Positions 9,188-17,939 of a stretch of 58,891 nucleotides of DNA are shown in pieces. Source of the stretch: Deltaproteobacteria bacterium ADurb.Bin207 (lineage in GTDB: Bacteria > Myxococcota_A > Polyangia > Polyangiales > Polyangiaceae); contig MWCO01000033.1 of NCBI GenBank assembly GCA_002070115.1, positions 1 through 58,891 on the forward strand. The letters run 5' to 3'. A program made the position numbers and the translations under genes. How positions within the stretch are numbered: position 1 is the stretch's first letter; each line of letters opens with the position of its first letter. A model generated the notes under the pieces. That model made no database searches and was not told the DNA's origin. It saw only the letters and a list, made by a program, of their open reading frames with translations.

Positions 9188-9415
9188 AATTCCAATCCCA
9201 ACCGCGCTTGGGCATGAAGATAGCCTGAACAATGGCTCCCACGCCCTTGATATATGCCCTGCCCTTCCGGTGGTTCGCCCCTCCTCGGCCAACCCTTTGT
9301 CTCGCCTGCTCCGAACTCTTCAGTTCCCTTGACCCTCGACCCATCCTATGAAAAACATCCCTTGGATCAAAGGTGTCTGGGCAAGGCGCAAACGCGCGGA
9401 CACAAGGGGTGCGAC

Positions 9416-10561
9416 ATGGGTAAGTTTCGATTTTTATTATCTATTTTAGCTATTCCCCTATCGATCCTCGCTTGCAGCAGCGATGAGGATTCGTCGAATC
9501 AAGCACCCGCGACCGGAGGAACGGGCGGTGCCACAACCGACGCCACCACGGATGTCGAGGCGGATACGACGCTCGATGCCCCCTCCGATTCCATCGCGGA
9601 TCAGCAAGCGGAAGCCCCTGCGGATGTCGCCACCCAGGATGTCGTCGAAGCCTCGGACGCACCACAAGAGACCGATATCGACGCGGACCCGGATGCCCAA
9701 GTCGACCGCCCTTGCACCCTATTGGGCCAAGAATGCGAACCTGGGGAAAAGTGTAGCCCCGAAGGGAAAGACGACGCGTTGGTATGCCGACCGGACGGTG
9801 ACAAATCCCTCGGCAACGCTTGCGGGGAAAACGGATTCGACGATTGCCTCAGCGGTTTGGCCTGTGTCGAATACAGTTCCAAGCTATCGACCTGCAGGCC
9901 GTTATGCATCGATACGGCTTCGTGTCCGCAACCTACCGCACAATCGTGCGAACCATGGTTTGGCCCAGCAGGCGCCGTCGCGGGAGTCTGTCTCGGCGAC
10001 CTCTGCTCTCCCCCCTCGACAGGGTGCAAAGCCGACGAACGATGTACGGTGCTCAGTGTCGCTTCACGAGCGGTTACCGCCTGTGTGCCCGCGGGAGCCG
10101 TCAAAGTCGGAGGAGACTGTACCGTCGATGAATGCGAACCGGGAGCCATGTGCGTGCATGCGGGGGGCAAGTATGTTTGCCGCTCTTTCTGCCACGGAGG
10201 CAACGATTGCAACGACGATGATCTGCACTGCGTTTGGCCCTGGGGTGACGATGTCGCTTTCGGCTTGTGCCGAAGCGGATGCGATCCTGTACGCCAGAAA
10301 GGATGCGACGACAACGAGGGGTGCTACTACATGGACCCGGAAACGGGCTCCACGGATTGTTGGTTGGCCGGAGGATTGTTGCCAGGAGCCGACTGCAGCA
10401 ATATGAGCCTTTGTCAGCCTGGATTCGATTGCGTGTTGGAGCCCGGCTCGAGCCCTTTCAAGTATTATTGCCGGGCCTATTGCGACGACTACACGCCTTG
10501 CGCGGCCGGCACATGCACCACGACGCAAGCCACGGCGGCGCTGAAGTTTTGCATGCCGTAG
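9416..10561 (+). CDS. Cys-rich, Asp/Thr-linker lipoprotein
   Basis: The start at 9416 follows AAGGGG and gives a clean lipoprotein signal: MGKFRFLLSILAI followed by a Leu-Ala-Cys lipobox at Cys20. An upstream in-frame start at 9254 would bury this signal and is rejected. The mature protein has a linker rich in Thr, Asp, Ala and Gly (about residues 20-95), then about 280 residues with some thirty Cys in repeating short blocks (for example CEPGEKC, CLSGLAC, CKADERC). This resembles the EB/dickkopf-like Cys-rich surface proteins seen in predatory or gliding myxobacteria. It is probably a surface-exposed, disulfide-bonded protein; partner unknown. It is convergent with the next lipoprotein gene. 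Confidence 0.8.
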   Translation: MGKFRFLLSILAIPLSILACSSDEDSSNQAPATGGTGGATTDATTDVEADTTLDAPSDSIADQQAEAPADVATQDVVEASDAPQETDIDADPDAQVDRPCTLLGQECEPGEKCSPEGKDDALVCRPDGDKSLGNACGENGFDDCLSGLACVEYSSKLSTCRPLCIDTASCPQPTAQSCEPWFGPAGAVAGVCLGDLCSPPSTGCKADERCTVLSVASRAVTACVPAGAVKVGGDCTVDECEPGAMCVHAGGKYVCRSFCHGGNDCNDDDLHCVWPWGDDVAFGLCRSGCDPVRQKGCDDNEGCYYMDPETGSTDCWLAGGLLPGADCSNMSLCQPGFDCVLEPGSSPFKYYCRAYCDDYTPCAAGTCTTTQATAALKFCMP

Positions 10562-10597
10562 TTCTTGCTTTGCCTCTTTCTCTTCGCGTTTCGAAGA

Positions 10598-11464
10598 TCA
10601 GATTCCCGCGTTTGGCGACAGCTTCTTTTTGGCCGTGATATTGCGAATGGGTAGCGGTTTCCGTGGCGGATTCGGCGGCAGCCAGCCCTGTATCTTCTTT
10701 CGAGCCTGCTTCAGCCATGCATCGTCTTGGCTCGGTACAGACAGCGCTTGCCTTCCGGTTCGGAACGAGGAGGCCACCATCGTGACATCATCGAAAACCA
10801 CCGCTCCGGTGGCTTGTTGGCGCGCGGCGAGCAACAGCACCCACAAATGATACCCAACATTCGAGGGCACGGATAATTCGGCGGCATACTGACACCAACC
10901 GTCCACCGGCTCCGAGGTTTTCGCGGGAATCATCAATTCTCCCCCGTACGCATCGGCCATCATGACAACGCCCACCGCCTCTTTCTCACAATCTTGCGAA
11001 GACCGGAGCTTGCCGTGAAATGATACCTCCACCGCCGCTGTCTCCGGCCATACGAACACCCCAGCCACATACTCGCTTGGGGAAAGCTCGATACACCGCA
11101 ACCCCGACCGGCAATCAACCCCCGTGACGTAATTCGATGCCGTTAGCCCAAGCCATGGATATTGCATCGAATCCGCCGCGGACAACTCGAAATCCCCATC
11201 GTGCAACAGGTTGGTCGGATCGAGACGTCCGAAAGGATCTCGCTGATAAACCTGTCGAATCATCGGCCCCCCATCGTCAACGACATCTTGTTCCACGTCC
11301 GGAGCTTGCGCCTCCACCACGTCGAGGCCGGTATCGACCGACGCTTCTTTTTGCGTCCCCGCATCGGCTCGAGGAGCGGGATTGACGTCAGGGGCCGCCG
11401 AGTCGCACCCCACGGTGATCATCGCGGTCCACAACAGCACGGAAGGCATACCGATGCGCTTCAT
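10598..11464 (-). CDS. Putative lipoprotein with carbohydrate-binding-like domain
   Basis: The start at 11464 is chosen because it overlaps the upstream peptidase stop as ATGA and follows GGAGATCGAACC. The protein (288 residues) opens with MKRIGMPSVLLWTAM and a lipobox (Val-Gly-Cys, Cys20). An Asp/Ala/Val-rich linker follows. Residues about 95-240 read as one beta-sandwich, with the motif NLLHDGDFE and aromatic residues (PWLGLTASNYV), similar to carbohydrate-binding or discoidin-type modules found in secreted enzymes. This fold call is a guess from texture. The C-terminus is basic and Pro-rich. It is coupled to the S41-like peptidase and probably acts with it outside the cytoplasm. Confidence 0.7.
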   Translation of the reverse strand: MKRIGMPSVLLWTAMITVGCDSAAPDVNPAPRADAGTQKEASVDTGLDVVEAQAPDVEQDVVDDGGPMIRQVYQRDPFGRLDPTNLLHDGDFELSAADSMQYPWLGLTASNYVTGVDCRSGLRCIELSPSEYVAGVFVWPETAAVEVSFHGKLRSSQDCEKEAVGVVMMADAYGGELMIPAKTSEPVDGWCQYAAELSVPSNVGYHLWVLLLAARQQATGAVVFDDVTMVASSFRTGRQALSVPSQDDAWLKQARKKIQGWLPPNPPRKPLPIRNITAKKKLSPNAGI

Positions 11465-13512
11465 GGTTCGATCTCCTTTCGGAGCCAATGCACGGCGGCT
11501 TCATGAACCGTGTCTTTTCCTTCGAGGAGGTCGGATTGCTTGGGGAAAACCACCTCATCCGGATCGACCCCTCGACCGCATAACGTGATTCCTTCCGGAG
11601 TCAACGAATCTTCCGCGCCGAGGGACCATCGAAGCCCTCCCCAATAGGAATACTGAAAGAACGTGCCGAACGCTCCCATGGTCGGACCTGGCCCAAACAA
11701 CCGCACTTGGGAGGCCCCTTTCATGAGGTAGGGCAGAAAATCGCTCGCCGATACGTCCCAAGTCGTCAAAAAAGCCACCGGAATATGCACTTGCGGAGCG
11801 TTGGACCCCACGTGGATCCCCGCGTAGCCGCGAATTTTCAAAAATAACTCCTTGCCCTCCTCGAGCGTTTGAGGCCCTTCATCCGCCGCTCGATTACGAA
11901 ACAAACTCGCGAGCGGCACAGCGCCCTGCCTCGAAAAACTTATTAGAATATCAGCAGTTACCATCGTGCCGCCATGCCCCTGACGGTGATCCATCAAAAC
12001 ACCACGCGCACTGGCCTTCCACGTGGTCGTCGCTTGCCGCAATTGCGCATCGAGCTTGCTCCCAGGCCATCCTCCCAACAGGCTGTTCCACACGATCCCC
12101 CGTAAGCCCTCTTCGGGCGACGAGGTATCCAACCAATCTTCGAGTACGACCGACTCATCAGCCAACGAATCGCCAAAGTCGTGGTTCTCCGGGGCCGAAG
12201 GCACGTGATAAAATGGGCGATTGTCACAGCTTATCGGTTCCAGAGCCGGAGAGGCCGGCTCCATTTGCGCCACGGTCAAGACGGTGGCCTTGTCATCGCA
12301 GGACTTCGCCATGGCATCACAATGCACCACGGTCACCGTGCGAGCGTGCAGCGGTATGAGTTGTCGAAGCAACGATACGGTGTTGGCAACCTGGCGCGGT
12401 TCATCCGCTTCCCATGTCCATAAACTATGGGCCATCAGCGATCGAACCCATGCGACGGGGTGAATCCCGTCGACCGCAACCAATCGGTCGCCCTGGCGCA
12501 GGCCCCAGGTGTGGCTCGTTCCCGTATGAGACACGAGGATATCACCAAAGCTGGGATCCGAGGGCCAGGCCGCCTGCGAACGGTCTCCGATTCCTTCGAA
12601 AAAACAAACGTTTAGCGGAGGACCGAACGAGAGTTGGGATAGGCTAGGACTTCTCGTATAGGTGTGGGCATCGCGCAAACGACGAATACTTTCCGCGAAC
12701 CGGCTCCAAAACACGACATTGGAGGAAGCGTTGCGAGCGGCCTCGAGGGTGTGCAAAGCGTCGGGCATCGCGGTTTTTCTTGGCAATATCGGACCGTACG
12801 TATCGTGGATTTTTTGTTTCCAATAATCGATGAGCCGATCCCGATTCTCTTCAACGGGCAGGGGGGGAAACCACCCCGCCGCATCGTGACAGCGGCCTGC
12901 AAGGCATAGTTGTTCCGGACCACAGGCGCCTTGAAGGTCAATCCCCTGGCATGACGGCGGCTCCACCGCATCCCCGAGCCTTTCGATTTCCACGGCGTCC
13001 ACGTCCAAGGTCCGCGTTTCCGAACCGTCGTAGCCCGCAAAAAACACGCGCGCATCGAGCCCTTTGGCTTGCCCATCGATGGCGATCGGGGCCGTTCGCA
13101 TTTCCATCCAACCATCGCTCGTGACCCGCCCGGTTGGATACGCCTGAGCCAGATTCGACGGACGCTCATCGCTATCTACCGCGAGCCCCCCTACCGCATC
13201 TCCTCGCATCCAATACGACAATCGAACCACGCCAAAGCCGGAAACAAGATCGACAGCGAGCCGCAGTCCTTCGTTGGCAAGGGTGAGACGCAAGATTTTT
13301 TGGCCGTCGAGAGCGGTCTGCGAATCGACGGGCTCGGCTTTCGAACCGCCCGCTTCGATCGGAGAAAACGCTTCGAAACTTTCTTTCACGACCGCATCGG
13401 AAGCGAAGGAAAAGACGCCCCGAGCGTCGAAATCTCCTGCCTTCGCCGGGCTTTGGACACCGAGGAGGGATATCGTCACAGCGATGCTCCAGCCTGCTGA
13501 TCGAAGTCTCAT
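11461..13512 (-). CDS. S41-like (C-terminal processing) secreted peptidase
   Basis: The start at 13512 gives a typical signal peptide (MRLRSAGWSIAVTISLLG, cleavage after Ala-Lys-Ala). The protein of 683 residues has an N-terminal beta-rich region of about 190 residues, a small Cys cluster (CQGIDLQGACGPEQLC), then a region with the architecture of S41 peptidases: a helical part, a PDZ-like segment (SHTWGLRQGDRLVAVDGI) and a catalytic-domain-like part. In the latter, the strand VAFLTTWDVSASDFLPYL holds the position of the nucleophile Ser, and GPGPTMGAFGT follows. A catalytic Lys is not obvious, so activity needs testing. It overlaps the downstream lipoprotein start (ATGA at 11461-11464), so the two form an operon. 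Confidence 0.75.
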   Translation of the reverse strand: MRLRSAGWSIAVTISLLGVQSPAKAGDFDARGVFSFASDAVVKESFEAFSPIEAGGSKAEPVDSQTALDGQKILRLTLANEGLRLAVDLVSGFGVVRLSYWMRGDAVGGLAVDSDERPSNLAQAYPTGRVTSDGWMEMRTAPIAIDGQAKGLDARVFFAGYDGSETRTLDVDAVEIERLGDAVEPPSCQGIDLQGACGPEQLCLAGRCHDAAGWFPPLPVEENRDRLIDYWKQKIHDTYGPILPRKTAMPDALHTLEAARNASSNVVFWSRFAESIRRLRDAHTYTRSPSLSQLSFGPPLNVCFFEGIGDRSQAAWPSDPSFGDILVSHTGTSHTWGLRQGDRLVAVDGIHPVAWVRSLMAHSLWTWEADEPRQVANTVSLLRQLIPLHARTVTVVHCDAMAKSCDDKATVLTVAQMEPASPALEPISCDNRPFYHVPSAPENHDFGDSLADESVVLEDWLDTSSPEEGLRGIVWNSLLGGWPGSKLDAQLRQATTTWKASARGVLMDHRQGHGGTMVTADILISFSRQGAVPLASLFRNRAADEGPQTLEEGKELFLKIRGYAGIHVGSNAPQVHIPVAFLTTWDVSASDFLPYLMKGASQVRLFGPGPTMGAFGTFFQYSYWGGLRWSLGAEDSLTPEGITLCGRGVDPDEVVFPKQSDLLEGKDTVHEAAVHWLRKEIEP

Positions 13513-13658
13513 GGCGACACGGTACCGCAAGACGACGTGGGTGGGGAGATTGCAATGGGGACCCACGGGTGGATTGACGACCGCGGGAGAAGATTTTTTG
13601 CGGTAGGATGGACTATCCCCTTTGACGAACGGCACGGAACGTGTTCGAGTGCCCGGCC

Positions 13659-14888
13659 ATGCGCAACACGGTACGACTCATCCCTATTCTCTTGGCTGTC
13701 GGAGCGCTCGGCGCTTGCGATGAAACCAAAACGAGTTCTTCGAAGGCGGCCCCCTCCGCTTCGTTCCGGGTTCCTCCGGGGCAAGAAGCCCCTGCCGATG
13801 TGGCCGCTGCTCCCGCCGACGCGCAAAAAACGGCCGGCGGCACGGCATTCAAAGTGCTCGTCAAAGGCACGGGCGACCACAAACCCACGGAAAATGATGC
13901 GGTCGCACTCGAATATACCGCCTGGACTCCCGAGGGAAAACCCTTCGGAAGCTCCAAAACGATGGGAAGACCCGCGCGGGTCGGTTTGGCAGGTGTCGTG
14001 CCCGGCCTGGCGGAAGTGCTGCAAGACATGACCCGGGGAGAAGAACGACGCATCTGGATTCCCGCTGCCCAGGCGCTCAAAGGATGGCCCCATCCGCCGG
14101 AGGCAACCGCGATCACGATGGATGTCAAGGTGATCGACATCATCGCCGGACCCAAGAAAATTCCGGTTCCCGAAGATGTAGCCGCTCCCCCCGCCGATGC
14201 GAAAAAAACCAAAACCGGACTCGCATCCAAGGTCTTGTCCGAAGGCACGGGAAAGGTCCACCCCAAGGCAAGCGATACGGTCAAAGTGCATTATAGCGGC
14301 TGGACCACCGATGGCAGCATGTTCGATTCTTCCGAAGCCCGAGGACAACCCGCTTCCTTCCCCTTGAACGGCGTCATCGCCGGGTGGACCGAAGGCGTGC
14401 AACTCATGGTCGAGGGCGAAAAACGACGATTCTGGATACCCGTGGAACTGGCGTATAACAATATGCCCGGAAAACCCGCCGGAATGCTCGTATTCGACAT
14501 CGAGCTGCTCAAAATCGTCCGTCCCCCAGAAACACCCAAAGACGTGGCCAAACCCCCCACCGACGCAAAAAAAACCGAAAGCGGCCTGTATTCGAAAGTG
14601 CTCGTCCCCGGAAAAGGAACCAAGCATCCCACGGCCACCAGCCGTGTCAAAGTCGAATACTCGGGCTGGACGACCGATGGCAAAATGTTCGATAGCTCCA
14701 TCACACGGGGGCAGCCCGCATCGTTTTCTCTCATGTCCGTGATCGCCGGATGGACCGAAGGACTCCAGCTCATGGTCGAAGGCGAACAACGCCGGCTATG
14801 GATTCCCGAAGAACTGGCCTATAAAGGGCAGCGAGGAAAGCCCAAGGGAATGCTCGTATTCGACGTAGAATTGCTTGAAATTCAATAG
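13659..14888 (+). CDS. Lipoprotein with three tandem FKBP-type prolyl isomerase domains
   Basis: The start at 13659 gives MRNTVRLIPILLAVGALGAC, a lipoprotein signal with Cys20. An earlier in-frame GTG at 13641 is less likely. Three FKBP repeats follow (about residues 55-160, 175-285 and 295-409), separated by Pro/Ala-rich linkers with a repeated LxDVAxPPxDAKKT theme. Repeats 2 and 3 have the FKBP hallmarks: YSGWTTDG, FDSS, and GWTEGVQLM or GWTEGLQLM followed by VEGEKRRFWIP-type motifs. Repeat 1 is divergent (YTAWTPEGKPFGSS) and has probably lost some active-site residues. FKBPs assist folding of secreted proteins; three copies in one lipoprotein is uncommon. Confidence 0.92.
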   Translation: MRNTVRLIPILLAVGALGACDETKTSSSKAAPSASFRVPPGQEAPADVAAAPADAQKTAGGTAFKVLVKGTGDHKPTENDAVALEYTAWTPEGKPFGSSKTMGRPARVGLAGVVPGLAEVLQDMTRGEERRIWIPAAQALKGWPHPPEATAITMDVKVIDIIAGPKKIPVPEDVAAPPADAKKTKTGLASKVLSEGTGKVHPKASDTVKVHYSGWTTDGSMFDSSEARGQPASFPLNGVIAGWTEGVQLMVEGEKRRFWIPVELAYNNMPGKPAGMLVFDIELLKIVRPPETPKDVAKPPTDAKKTESGLYSKVLVPGKGTKHPTATSRVKVEYSGWTTDGKMFDSSITRGQPASFSLMSVIAGWTEGLQLMVEGEQRRLWIPEELAYKGQRGKPKGMLVFDVELLEIQ

Positions 14889-14889
14889 C

Positions 14890-14944
14890 TTACGCGCAAC
14901 GGACCCTGTGTTCCCCTCGTAGGATACCCAGGGCTCGAGCGTAA
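14890..14944 (+). terminator. Imperfect hairpin downstream of the FKBP gene
   Basis: TTACGC (14890-14895) pairs with GCGTAA (14939-14944), and the inner CCCTG (14904-14908) pairs with CAGGG (14929-14933), with short internal loops. It starts just after the stop codon and lies between convergent genes. There is no clear T-run, so it may be a weak or factor-assisted terminator serving either strand. Confidence 0.35.
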
Positions 14945-15085
14945 AATTCCCCCTTTCTCCACCTTCCCTTTGTCGCAAACCATCACGCCTCAAAGGAAGC
15001 GCCCACGGACCTTGTGCCGAATCGCGGAAGTCATGGCAACTATTTATATTTATTGAATTTTATACCAAACGAACGAGAAACGGGG

Positions 15086-15988
15086 TCAATGGATGACCAA
15101 TTCGCGGATGGGTCCTCGACGATCTCCGCGGCTATTGATGGCCCGGGCTGCCAGGACTTCTTCGATGTGGAAATGTTTTCCGTACAGTTCTCGCACGAGC
15201 GGGTGGGCGGAATTAGAAAGCAGAACATGCACGCCGCGGCGCTTGAGCATAAGAGCGACATCCCGGAGTCGTTCGTGGTCTTGGGGGCCGAATCCCCCCT
15301 GGGTATATGCCACGAACGAAGAGCTTGCGCTGAGCGGTAGATACGGTGGATCGAAGTAAACAAGGTCTCCTTTTCGAGCGCGGGTCAAAACCTCGGAAAA
15401 GTCCTGCACTTCGATGTCGGTTTGCCGAAGGGTGCGTGAGCAAGCGCGCAGATTGTCTTCGTCGCAGATGGTAGGGTTGGGCTGATCACCAAAAGGCACG
15501 TTGAATTCATTGTTGCGGTTGACACGATACAGGCCATTGAAGCCTGTTTTGTTCAAGTAGACAAACCACGCGGCCACGTCCGCGTCGCTGCCCTCATCCA
15601 CCTTGGTTTTTCGTAGTTTCATAAAAAAGTCATGGTCATGGGGATAGCTTCGCAACCGTTCGATGACTCCTTCCACGTCATCACGAATGCCGCGATAGGT
15701 GCGTACGAGACGGGCGTTGGCATCGGTGAGAACCGCGCGGGAAGGTCGGAGGGCGTAAAAAAGGGCTCCTCCCCCCACGAAAGGTTCGTGGTAGGTGCCG
15801 AACGTTTTGGGAGCGTGGCGAAGCAGCAGCGGGACGAGCTTTCGCTTTCCACCAGCCCATTTGACGAAAGGTTTCGCGAAGGGAACCTGAGGACCATGAG
15901 AAGGGGGCAGCCAAGGGCCACCGACGGGCAAGGCCCTGGGCAGGGAAGTCCTTAGTTTTTCAGGTGATTTCGGGGCAGCGAGGGTCAT
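15086..15988 (-). CDS. dam: Dam-family DNA adenine methyltransferase
   Basis: Transfers a methyl group to adenine N6, for Dam proper in GATC. The N-terminus has the D12-class motif FVKWAGGKRKL, followed by FVGGGALF (SAM binding). The catalytic motif DPPYLPLS is present, as are YLNKTGFNGLYRVNRNNEFN and FGDQPNP, all typical of Dam. The start at 15988 is chosen because AAGGATC sits just upstream; an in-frame ATG at 16015 is also possible. The length (300 residues) is normal for the family. No restriction endonuclease gene adjoins it, so it is probably an orphan methylase for replication or repair control, as in gamma-proteobacteria. GATC specificity is inferred from the family. Confidence 0.92.
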   Translation of the reverse strand: MTLAAPKSPEKLRTSLPRALPVGGPWLPPSHGPQVPFAKPFVKWAGGKRKLVPLLLRHAPKTFGTYHEPFVGGGALFYALRPSRAVLTDANARLVRTYRGIRDDVEGVIERLRSYPHDHDFFMKLRKTKVDEGSDADVAAWFVYLNKTGFNGLYRVNRNNEFNVPFGDQPNPTICDEDNLRACSRTLRQTDIEVQDFSEVLTRARKGDLVYFDPPYLPLSASSSFVAYTQGGFGPQDHERLRDVALMLKRRGVHVLLSNSAHPLVRELYGKHFHIEEVLAARAINSRGDRRGPIRELVIH

Positions 15989-16156
15989 CCGCCGATCCTT
16001 TCCACCCCGTGACATGCCCCAGGAAGGCCGATACAGCCAAGTTATCGGATGTTTTCATCCATTGCGAAAGGCTTGCTTGTTTGCCTCCCTCAAGCGTGAT
16101 ATCGGAGCGTCTGGGCTAGGATATCTTCCCCCTGGACAGTATATCAGGAGACAATC

Positions 16157-16945
16157 ATGTCATTTCGATTCAATTGGGCTTTGGCTTGTGCGGGGTTTGC
16201 GTTGGCCTTGTGGGCGTGTGGAAGCGATGACGAAAACGCAAAAGAGGGCCAGGGCGGCAGCAGCGGTTCCGGCGGTTCCGGCGGCCAGGATCCAGGCAAA
16301 ACCGTTCGACTCGGCGCCACGTTTTTGGATTATCTATCCAAAAATCCAATCGAAGGCCTCGAAGTCTGCACCCTCGAACCCCCGGGCCGAGACCCGGGCT
16401 GCGCGAAAACCATCGCCACAGGACAAATCGTAGCCGATGGATTCCCCACCCACTTCGAAGTCCTCTTCAAACTCAGCAAAGACGACTACTTGACCACCCT
16501 CATCCCCGCCGTGACCGGAGAGCAAGACGATACTGCTTCCGTTCTCTACCCCGTCACGGCTTCCGGCGCCAAACTGCTGTTTTCGACCGCCTCCTTGACC
16601 ATGGAGCCAGGCAAAGGCGCCATTTCTTTCATCGCCGACCAATCAAAACCCGGCGAATCCAAGGAAGCCGGAGGACAAGAAGGCGTCGGCGTCACCATCT
16701 CACCGTCGAGCGGAACCCTGGCCTATCTCAACGGCGTCACCTTAGATACCAACGCTACCGCCACCTTCGCCTCCGGCCTCGGCGTTTTCGTCAATGTGGA
16801 CCCCGGCGAATACACCCTTACGTTCTCCCATGCTTCGAAAACCTGCGCCTCGCGGCTGGGATGGTCGACGGCTCAATCCAACGTCAGCAAGATTCCCGTA
16901 AAAGCTGATATGATCACCTATGTCCTGCACCAATGCGGGCAATGA
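16157..16945 (+). CDS. Putative lipoprotein with Gly/Ser-rich linker
   Basis: The start follows AGGAGACAATC. The signal is followed by a lipobox (Leu-Trp-Ala-Cys, Cys21), then an acidic stretch and a short Gly/Ser-rich linker (GGSSGSGGSGGQ). The remaining roughly 215 residues form a beta-rich domain with four Cys near both ends, possibly a carboxypeptidase-regulatory-like or Ig-like fold (segments such as PIEGLEVCTLEPPG and FVNVDPGEYTLTF recall such domains). No family is certain. It is divergent from the dam gene (141 bases between them) and has its own promoter region. Confidence 0.75.
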   Translation: MSFRFNWALACAGFALALWACGSDDENAKEGQGGSSGSGGSGGQDPGKTVRLGATFLDYLSKNPIEGLEVCTLEPPGRDPGCAKTIATGQIVADGFPTHFEVLFKLSKDDYLTTLIPAVTGEQDDTASVLYPVTASGAKLLFSTASLTMEPGKGAISFIADQSKPGESKEAGGQEGVGVTISPSSGTLAYLNGVTLDTNATATFASGLGVFVNVDPGEYTLTFSHASKTCASRLGWSTAQSNVSKIPVKADMITYVLHQCGQ

Positions 16946-17106
16946 ACCCGACGGATCGCTCCCAACCCAGCCACCCATCCCTGTTTCCATCGGTCGGCAT
17001 ATGGTGAATCGCGGAGGGAATGCCGCTATACCCTGCCGCCGCCTCGCCACCAAGGTTGTCATGCTTCCCCTTGCCGTCGGACCGCGGCCGTGCCGATAAT
17101 CCCCCC

Positions 17107-17880
17107 ATGCTTGCATTTTGGCCCGACGTCCTCGAACCGATCCTTTCGGCCCTTCACCCGACGAGTCTCGTGGAAATCGGCTCGGAAGCCGGAAAAACTA
17201 CCCGATTATTGCTCAACTGGGCAAAAGATAACGACGCCCGGCTCATCGCCATCGATCCGGCACCCGCGTTCGACATCGAGGCCGTCCAACGGACGTATGA
17301 AGGAATTTTTCAATGTTTTCGCTTACCTAGCCTTGTGGCGCTCTCTTCCGTGGAGCGCTTCGACGTCGTGCTGATCGATGGAGACCACAATTGGTACACG
17401 GTATTTCACGAACTTCAGTTGATACAAACGCTCTGTCAGCAATCGGGGCAACCGTTTCCCCTGGTCTTTATGCATGATGTGGCCTGGCCCTATGGTCGTC
17501 GGGACCTGTACTACGCACCGAGCACCATTCCGGAACCGTATCGGCATCCCTATGCGCGGCAGGGCATCTCCCCCACCTGCAGCCGGTTGTTGCCCCAGGG
17601 AGGGTTCAATGCGCGCATGTATAACGCGTTGGAGGAAGGGGGGCCGCGCAACGGTGTTCTCACGGCCGTGGAGGACTTTTTGGCCCAGTCGGAAGCATCC
17701 TTCGAATGGGTTGTGATTCCGGCGGTTTTTGGCCTTGGAATCTTGTTGCCCTCCTGGCTGGCGCAAGCCAATCCCCTGGTAGCGCAGCAAATCCGGGTCT
17801 GGGCCACCCCCGAGGTCCAGCGGTTCATCCAGAGGCTCGAAATGGCCCGAATTGCCATGCTCACGGGCGTATCAGCCTAG
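17107..17880 (+). CDS. Class I SAM-dependent methyltransferase-like protein
   Basis: The start at 17107 gives MLAFWPDVLEPIL and leads directly into the Rossmann-type motif I LVEIGSEAGKTTRLLL (about residues 20-35). Acidic residues at IAIDPAP and the strand VVLIDGDHNWYTV are in the places expected for motif II and post-motif regions of class I methyltransferases, of the cephalosporin-hydroxylase or 3-O-methyltransferase type (Methyltransf_24-like). The protein has 257 residues. The substrate is unknown. It sits alone between a lipoprotein gene and the lpxB operon. Low-complexity sequence precedes the start, with an in-frame ATG at 17020 that is less convincing. Confidence 0.75.
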   Translation: MLAFWPDVLEPILSALHPTSLVEIGSEAGKTTRLLLNWAKDNDARLIAIDPAPAFDIEAVQRTYEGIFQCFRLPSLVALSSVERFDVVLIDGDHNWYTVFHELQLIQTLCQQSGQPFPLVFMHDVAWPYGRRDLYYAPSTIPEPYRHPYARQGISPTCSRLLPQGGFNARMYNALEEGGPRNGVLTAVEDFLAQSEASFEWVVIPAVFGLGILLPSWLAQANPLVAQQIRVWATPEVQRFIQRLEMARIAMLTGVSA

Positions 17881-17939
17881 ATTCTCACCCCAAAATCATA
17901 ACCCATCCATGCCCTTCGGCCCGCCCACAGTTTGTTCGT

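Noticed and set aside
13509..14789. A 426-codon open frame on the minus strand opposite the FKBP gene
   Set aside because: It is the mirror of a repetitive FKBP gene with strong codon bias; its protein is Phe/Gly/His-rich nonsense, while the plus-strand frame has three recognisable domains and a signal peptide.
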